Below are positions 60,524 to 64,000 of a stretch of 64,000 nucleotides of DNA, piece after piece. This DNA comes from Acinetobacter towneri DSM 14962 = CIP 107472. Its GTDB lineage: Bacteria > Pseudomonadota > Gammaproteobacteria > Pseudomonadales > Moraxellaceae. A model generated the notes under the pieces. That model saw nothing but the letters and a program-made list of their open reading frames with translations. It was not told the origin of the DNA and ran no database searches. Position 1 is the first letter of the stretch, and each line of letters opens with the position of its first letter. The translations under genes and the position numbers were made by a program. Location: positions 400,198 through 464,197 of the forward strand of contig NZ_KB849690.1 in assembly GCF_000368785.1 (NCBI RefSeq). The letters are read 5' to 3'.

Positions 60524-61228
60524 AGTGATAAAACTCGGTTCTAATGTGAGCAAATAGGCTTCATGTGCAATGCTCAAATAATCATACGGTTCCACTTCTA
60601 AAAGTTGTGCCAGATCAATCAGCAAGTCTTTATCCACTTGTTGTAGTTTGAGCTTGGGTTGTGCGGTGGATTGTTCCATCGTGGTTTGAGGCGCTTTGTT
60701 GTGCAGGAATTCATCGAGCAAAGCACTTGGAGCGTTTAGAAATTGCGCTGAGTGGATTTCTACATCGACCTGTTTGGGCACATGAATAAAAAACAGAATT
60801 TGGCTTAAATCTAAGCCATAAGCGCCCGATAAAGATTGTTTAGCCTGCTGAAATATATCCAGTAAAAGTTCAAGATGGTTGTATTGCAGCGTGTCATTGG
60901 AATTCAGCAGAGGATTGCCATAGATATGTCGCTGTTTAAAATAATCTGCAAAAATATTTTTAAATTGATGCAGACCGCTAGAATTGTTGGCTTGAGTGCG
61001 ATAACGCCATTTTTCTATATTCCATTTATTTACTTCAGATAAATATTGTGCTTCATCTTCCTGTTCATTAAACAGGCTGCGTTGGCTTGAAACAGCTAAA
61101 TAATCGACCCCAAGATATTCATTAAAGACCAGTACACAGGCATAAATTTGGTCTTGTTCATATTGCTCATAGAGTTGGAAAAACTCTTGAATGAGGGTGT
61201 TTTTCAGGTTCTGAATATGTTCTAACAT
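60524..61228 (-). pseudogene. Unknown-function gene interrupted by TnpB element (5' part)
   Basis: The host part encodes about 235 residues from MLEHIQNLKNTLIQEF to EPSFIT. It is a soluble alpha/beta protein with acidic and Gln-rich stretches and a weak resemblance to DUF4303 proteins. The frame then runs into the TnpB left end and stops at 60473, adding about 16 element-encoded residues (WSVKPRGSARGYKRLA). The natural C-terminus is at 59198-59320. The intact product would be about 275 residues. Function unknown; the truncated protein might still be made. Confidence 0.8.
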
Positions 61229-61404
61229 TTTATCGGCTTACTTTTTATTTTGGGATTTATGTTTTGAGCAATTGTTGTTTATATTTTGCTCAACCTCATG
61301 ATTGTGTCAAAGCTGAGAAAAATGTCAATAAGACAAAACAAATTGTAGTCAAAGCTCACTTAAGTTGTTAAATTGTAATTAAAATCAATTCATAGAGGTG
61401 GGCT

Positions 61405-62355
61405 ATGAGTGAATTAAACAGTGCACTAAAAGAAGACCAATTCTATAAAACACTTTTGGAAACCACGAATGCAATTCCGTGGCAGATTAACTGGAAAACC
61501 AAAGCTTTTAGCTATATTGGCCCACAAATTGAGTCTTTACTGGGTTGGACGCAAGACAGCTGGAAAACTGCACAAGATTGGATTGATCGGATGCATCCTG
61601 AAGATCGGGACAAGACCGTGAATATGTGTGTGAGTCTGTCCGATCAAGGCACAGACCACGAAGCGGATTATCGTGCCTTAACCGCTACAGGAGATTATGT
61701 CTGGATTCGTGATGTGGTGCATGTGATTCGTGAAAATAACGAAACTGTGGCGATTATTGGGTTTATGTTTGATATTTCTGCGCGTAAACAAATGGAGTTG
61801 GAACTCGAAGCGTTGAGTCGCAAAAATCTGGCTTTGAGCTTACAAGACCCGCTGACCTTGGTTGCCAATCGAAAGGCGCTCAGTGAGCGTATAGAAAACG
61901 AATTTAAACGTGCTGTGCGTCATCAACATGCATTGTCTCTCTTGTTTATCGACATCGACCATTTCAAGCCTTATAACGACAATTATGGACATTTACAGGG
62001 TGATCATTGTTTGATTAGTGTGGCGCAGTTGCTTAAACAACACTTTGCGCGTGCATCTGACTTTGTGGCTCGCTTTGGTGGTGAAGAGTTTGTGGTGCTA
62101 TTGCCTGAAACACCATTGGCAGATGCTGTACAACTTGCTGAAAACTTTAGGCAGGCAGTATATGCGCTGGAAATTCCACATACCAAGACAGGGGAGATTA
62201 CCCAAGTCACTGTGAGTATTGGTGTAAATAGCTATCATCAAAATCAGCAATATCACAATGTGGTCGATTTTCTGCATTCAGCCGATGAATTGTTGTATCT
62301 GGCAAAAAATAAGGGACGTAATCAGGTGCAGTACCTGACACAGTCATGTGTTTAG
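61405..62355 (+). CDS. PAS-GGDEF diguanylate cyclase
   Basis: A 316-residue soluble protein. The N-terminal PAS fold (about 12-130; IPWQINWKTKAFSYIGPQIE, LLGWTQDSW, MHPEDRD, IGFMFDISARK) is followed by a GGDEF domain (about 150-312). The active site is intact (RFGGEEFVVLLPE), and an RxxD inhibitory site (RASD) lies five residues before it, so product feedback is likely. DIDHFKPYNDNYGHLQGD is the metal/substrate region. Predicted to make c-di-GMP in response to a PAS-sensed cue. GAGGTGG lies before the ATG. Confidence 0.94.
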   Translation: MSELNSALKEDQFYKTLLETTNAIPWQINWKTKAFSYIGPQIESLLGWTQDSWKTAQDWIDRMHPEDRDKTVNMCVSLSDQGTDHEADYRALTATGDYVWIRDVVHVIRENNETVAIIGFMFDISARKQMELELEALSRKNLALSLQDPLTLVANRKALSERIENEFKRAVRHQHALSLLFIDIDHFKPYNDNYGHLQGDHCLISVAQLLKQHFARASDFVARFGGEEFVVLLPETPLADAVQLAENFRQAVYALEIPHTKTGEITQVTVSIGVNSYHQNQQYHNVVDFLHSADELLYLAKNKGRNQVQYLTQSCV

Positions 62356-62367
62356 TTGAAATCTGAA

Positions 62368-62397
62368 AAAAACAGCAAGCTTCGTGCTTGCTGTTTT
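62368..62397. terminator. Terminator between diguanylate cyclase and LemA gene
   Basis: AAAAACAGCAAGC/GCTTGCTGTTTTT with loop TTCGT. It has A/T runs on both sides, so it can serve both convergent genes. Confidence 0.92.
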
Positions 62398-62448
62398 TAT
62401 TTATGTATTGAAAAATAATTTTAAATGAGTGGCTTAGCATTCAATGGC

Positions 62449-63015
62449 TTAAAAGTTTGGACGATAATCAAAACTTTGTGCTGCACCGTTGTCCCGAAAG
62501 GCACGCACAGGCTTTTTCGCTGTGGTTGCAGTGTTGATCATGTTGTTGGGAAAGACCTGAATATAGTTATTAAACAACTCGACATTGCGGTTATAAATAG
62601 TAATCGCAGCACCGACATTTTCGTTCTGCTCATCAATTTCATGCATCATTTTTAAATACAATTGGTCGGCTTTGAGTTCAGGATAATTTTCGACCACCAC
62701 ATTCAAGCTGCGCATCAATTCTTTGCTCAAGGCTTCAACACGTTGTAATTGGCTGACATCGGCATTGTTGATGTTTAGGTTCATAATATTTTGGCGCAGT
62801 TCAGTCACTTTTTCTAAAGTGCCTTTTTCCATACCTGCATATTGTTCGACCACTGGCGCAAGTTCTTCAAGCGTTTTTAACTTCTGTCGTTCAAAACTGG
62901 TCACATCTGCCCAAGCGCGGATGGTGGCGTTGTGGTGGCGTACGATGTTGTTACGAATCATGATGCCCAGCATCACCAAGATGATGACAACCAAAAGAAA
63001 AATTGCGATACCCAT
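62449..63015 (-). CDS. LemA family protein
   Basis: A 188-residue protein with one N-terminal helix (MGIAIFLLVVIILVMLGIMI) and a long alpha-helical LemA domain (IRAWADVTSFERQKLKTLEELAP, AVEALSKELMRSLNVVVENYPELKA-type block, YNRNVELFNNYIQVFPNNMI). The inner-membrane role is unknown. It follows the DUF3137-like gene, whose stop (63038) is 22 bp upstream; the LemA/DUF3137 pairing is common. The ATG at 63015 has GGGG upstream. Confidence 0.9.
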   Translation of the reverse strand: MGIAIFLLVVIILVMLGIMIRNNIVRHHNATIRAWADVTSFERQKLKTLEELAPVVEQYAGMEKGTLEKVTELRQNIMNLNINNADVSQLQRVEALSKELMRSLNVVVENYPELKADQLYLKMMHEIDEQNENVGAAITIYNRNVELFNNYIQVFPNNMINTATTAKKPVRAFRDNGAAQSFDYRPNF

Positions 63016-63037
63016 GTTTTGCCCCAAGATGATTTTC

Positions 63038-64000
63038 TTAGTCCAGAAAATCAACCAAATCTGTCTGTAATTGTTCTAAATAAGGTAATTTAAAAGTGCG
63101 TAAGTGTCCACGCAATGCGGAAATATCTTGAATATTTTTTGCTTTACTGGAAATTTCAAACAGGTTGCGATTGCCTAAAAAACAGAGCGTGTTCCGCTCA
63201 GGGTGAAATAACAAATCACCTTGCTGATGCTGAAAAAAATCATCCAGTTTTAACACCATTGCAGGGCTGAGCGTACGCGCCAGTTGAATTGCATCACTGC
63301 CAAAAAAGTTGAGTTTTTGATTCAGGCGAATGTCACTGGTATGCCACGGCACATGATAAGGCGCACCAAAGGTTTTATTGTTTGAGGTAACGGCTAAACC
63401 TTGTAGCTGCACATCAAAGACAAATACGCCCGATAAATGTCGCACCACTTCACGTACTTTGTAGTCATTGCCATTTTGATCTTTAATGCGGGTTTCACTG
63501 ACATAGCGATATTCAAATACCAAAACCTGATGCTGCTTGCCTTGTTGATCTTGCCAAACTGTACTGGCGTAGCGGCGAATTTCATTGGACAGATTCCCCA
63601 AATTAAATAAAGGGAACAGACTTTTTAAATGGGCAATCAAATAAACGGGTTGTAGGGTTCGGGCAAGATGTTGCGGTGGTTGCTGCCATGCCAGTTGATA
63701 GCGTTGAGCAATGCTTTCTTGTTCTAAAAAAGTGATGACTTCTTCAATGGGGTCGTCTTGTTCATAGGTAATAAATGCCCAGAAGATACAGCCTAACCCA
63801 ATCAGCAAGCAGAATTGCAGCCAAATATTACTCGGTTGAATCAAGAGCAATAAACAGAACAACACACCTATAATGCCAAGCAGGACAGGCAAAACATTTT
63901 CAAACTTGAGGGTGATGTCATCTTGCCAAGGGTGCAAGCCATCCAAAATATCTTGATGGCTTTGCGCTTTTTTTCCAATATCCCATAACCGCGCGATATT
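63038..64000 (-). CDS. DUF3137-like membrane protein (5' end outside window)
   Basis: The frame is open to the window edge (reading RLWDIGKKAQSHQDILDG before the TTG at 63946), so the start is not visible. At least 320 residues: two adjacent hydrophobic helices (VLPVLLGIIGVLFCLLLLI, FCLLIGLGCIFWAFITY), then a soluble domain with QVLVFEYRYVSETR, SGVFVFDVQL, VMLKLDDFF-like sequence and LCFLGNRNLFEI. This is the DUF3137 pattern. Likely an operon with the LemA gene; function unknown. Confidence 0.8.
   Translation of the reverse strand, partial: NIARLWDIGKKAQSHQDILDGLHPWQDDITLKFENVLPVLLGIIGVLFCLLLLIQPSNIWLQFCLLIGLGCIFWAFITYEQDDPIEEVITFLEQESIAQRYQLAWQQPPQHLARTLQPVYLIAHLKSLFPLFNLGNLSNEIRRYASTVWQDQQGKQHQVLVFEYRYVSETRIKDQNGNDYKVREVVRHLSGVFVFDVQLQGLAVTSNNKTFGAPYHVPWHTSDIRLNQKLNFFGSDAIQLARTLSPAMVLKLDDFFQHQQGDLLFHPERNTLCFLGNRNLFEISSKAKNIQDISALRGHLRTFKLPYLEQLQTDLVDFLD

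Larger units (their letters stand above)
59322..60527 (-). mobile_element. IS200/IS605-type element with tnpB only, copy 2
   Basis: About 1206 bp, on the minus strand. The right tip is ...GGATGTCAA (59322-59330 on the minus strand). The left tip follows TTTAT (60528-60532), which in turn belongs to the host gene. It carries three left-end hairpins, tnpB and a right-end hairpin, and no tnpA. It splits one reading frame into 60528-61228 and 59198-59321. No target duplication is seen, as expected for single-strand Y1 transposition. Tips are uncertain by up to about 4 bases. Confidence 0.85.

Overview
The window is a chromosomal segment of a gammaproteobacterium, almost certainly Acinetobacter or a close Moraxellaceae relative. 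The evidence is moderate-to-low G+C, the tig-clpP-clpX block, a three-subunit proton-translocating transhydrogenase (pntAA-pntAB-pntB), pta-ackA, a gacS (barA) kinase near cysM-rlmD-relA, and the tgt-yajC-secD-secF operon. No rRNA, tRNA or CRISPR array was seen.

Layout. Bases 1-913 are the right end of an IS21-family element (istA tail, istB, terminal repeats). It is inserted in a Fur-controlled Fiu-like siderophore receptor, of which only the start survives; an intact CirA-like receptor follows (1.6-3.8 kb). Proteostasis genes (tig, clpP, clpX) occupy 4-7.5 kb. Central metabolism lies at 8.5-16.6 kb (class I fumarase, pta, ackA, proA) with small lipoprotein, membrane and methyltransferase genes. 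From 17 to 26 kb come an alpha/beta hydrolase with a PilZ-like tail, a methyltransferase, a 284-bp MITE-like element, nagZ, a tail-specific protease, an MHYT-GGDEF-EAL protein and a Fic protein. From 27 to 37 kb are prfC, two paralogous RsiV-like lipoproteins, a TatD-family hydrolase, tcdA, dusA, a HEPN-like protein with a degenerate catalytic motif, and two transporters. From 37 to 46.7 kb are the pnt genes, rsfS, a hydroxypyruvate isomerase / 3-hydroxyacid dehydrogenase / crotonase run, and gacS. From 48 to 59 kb are cysM, a DEDD exonuclease, rlmD, relA, a phosphopantetheinyl transferase and the Sec/tgt operon. The last 4 kb hold a broken gene, a PAS-GGDEF cyclase, a LemA protein and a DUF3137-like gene that runs off the edge.

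The most interesting content is a pair of IS200/IS605-type elements that encode only TnpB, at 46.7-47.9 and 59.3-60.5 kb. The two copies can be compared base by base. Their left-end and right-end hairpins carry compensatory changes. Both are preceded by TTTAT and end in TCAA. Copy 2 sits inside a reading frame that rejoins exactly in frame when the element is removed. Both TnpBs have Gly-Asp where the usual RuvC-II Glu-Asp should be, so they are either inactive or use a relocated acidic residue.

Second-messenger genes recur: relA for (p)ppGpp, and two GGDEF proteins plus a PilZ-like hydrolase tail for c-di-GMP. Mobile DNA has broken two host genes in this strain, the Fiu-like receptor and the 60.5-61.2 kb gene.
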